This document shows, one piece after another, positions 6,873-7,361 of a stretch of DNA of 7,361 bases. Position numbers and translations under genes: made by a program. Origin of the DNA: Bacillota bacterium (GTDB taxonomy: Bacteria; Bacillota_G; SHA-98; UBA4971); assembly GCA_012512055.1 (NCBI GenBank), contig JAAZEW010000141.1, forward strand, positions 1 to 7,361. The letters run 5' to 3'. Within the stretch, counting starts at the first letter, position 1. Each line of letters starts with the position of its first letter. A model generated the notes under the pieces. It was not told where the DNA came from, did not search any database, and was given only the letters and a program-made list of their open reading frames with translations.

Positions 6873-7361
6873 CTAAGGAGATAGCTCTCTTAGAGTCTCA
6901 TCCAAGGCTTTTATACCGTCTTTGGCCACAAGATACACGAAGTTTCTGCCTGTTGCAATTGCGTAGAATCCCTCTTCAATCTCCTTCCCAACTTTGACCT
7001 CGAATATGTTCCCGTCTCCGAAATCAAGCTTCACATAAATACGAGGATTACGAAACCCGAGGGAATCAAGGTCAACATCATACTCCAGACTCTCGCCGAC
7101 CCCGGTAATTCGGATATCTTGCAGCGCAGCAAGGAGCGTGTCTAAACCGGAAGATACAGGCGGGATAAGTTTCTCGCCAAGCGTCCAAGTGGCTGTCTCG
7201 ACTTTGTCGTGATCCCATTGGGCCAGTTGCCTCTTAACCAGGTCAGGCGGTGTAAGCTCAAGGGGCGAAAAATCCGAGGGTTTAACCAAATAGACGGCAG
7301 GTGAGTCTCCGGTCTTGATATAGAAACCTTCTTCATTCGGGCCCGGGTCACCTACGAATAC
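6873..7361 (-). CDS. DUF4340-type protein, C-terminal 162 residues (5' end outside window)
   Basis: The frame is open to the right edge of the window and ends at TAG 6873-6875. The pattern is that of DUF4340: a Trp-Asp-x-Asp-Lys-Val segment (WDHDKV), then VSSGLDTLLAALQDI, a DLDSLGFRNPRIYVKLDF segment, and EEGFYAIATGRNFVYLVAKDG close to the C-terminus. The first visible residues (VGDPGPNEEGFYIKTGDSPAVYLV) repeat this last element about 97 residues earlier, so the protein carries at least two tandem units. DUF4340 proteins are commonly encoded beside ABC-2-type permeases and GldG-like proteins, often membrane-anchored at the N-terminus; neither can be tested here. A TTG at 7289 could be mistaken for a start, but the coding pattern continues upstream through it. 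It is probably the first visible gene of the operon running to the fumarases. Biochemical role unknown. Confidence 0.75.
   Translation of the reverse strand, partial: VFVGDPGPNEEGFYIKTGDSPAVYLVKPSDFSPLELTPPDLVKRQLAQWDHDKVETATWTLGEKLIPPVSSGLDTLLAALQDIRITGVGESLEYDVDLDSLGFRNPRIYVKLDFGDGNIFEVKVGKEIEEGFYAIATGRNFVYLVAKDGIKALDETLRELSP

Overview
The window looks like chromosomal DNA of an anaerobic, Gram-positive-type bacterium, most likely of the Firmicutes/Clostridia kind. The reasons are strong AGGAGGTG-class ribosome binding sites, use of GTG and TTG starts, a two-subunit oxygen-sensitive class I fumarase, FeoB and an NhaC-family antiporter. This placement is inference from gene content; there is no rRNA or other phylogenetic marker in the window.

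Layout. Positions 1-378 (+) are the last 125 codons of feoB (ferrous iron transporter), cut by the left edge. Everything else is on the minus strand. Read in transcription order from the right edge it runs: a DUF4340-type protein cut by the right edge (6873-7361); tldD (5419-6798); pmbA/tldE (4071-5429, overlapping tldD by 11 bases); class I fumarate hydratase alpha (3156-4016) and beta (2562-3125); a strong intrinsic terminator (2401-2445); a near-consensus promoter (2366-2394) with a leader of about 147 nt; an NhaC-family Na+/H+ antiporter (638-2212); and a possible 44-codon small gene (504-638) whose ATG overlaps the nhaC stop codon. feoB and the nhaC unit converge on a short spacer (379-503) in which I find nothing convincing.

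Transcription. The DUF4340 gene, tldD, pmbA and the two fumarase genes are separated by 74, -11, 54 and 30 bases. I see no terminator between them and one clear terminator after the last, so they probably form a single polycistronic unit. nhaC then starts from its own promoter, only a few bases past that terminator.

Function. TldD and PmbA are the catalytic and non-catalytic subunits of a heterodimeric metalloprotease that acts on unfolded or peptide substrates. DUF4340 proteins often accompany ABC-2-type transporters, so the right edge may be the end of an export locus. The fumarase pair interconverts fumarate and malate; NhaC-family carriers exchange Na+ and H+, and some relatives exchange malate and lactate. 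No mobile element, CRISPR array, tRNA or rRNA was seen. Most of the window is ordinary core metabolism. The points worth a second look are the small ORF coupled to nhaC, the structured nhaC leader with short ORFs, and the DUF4340-tldD-pmbA link.
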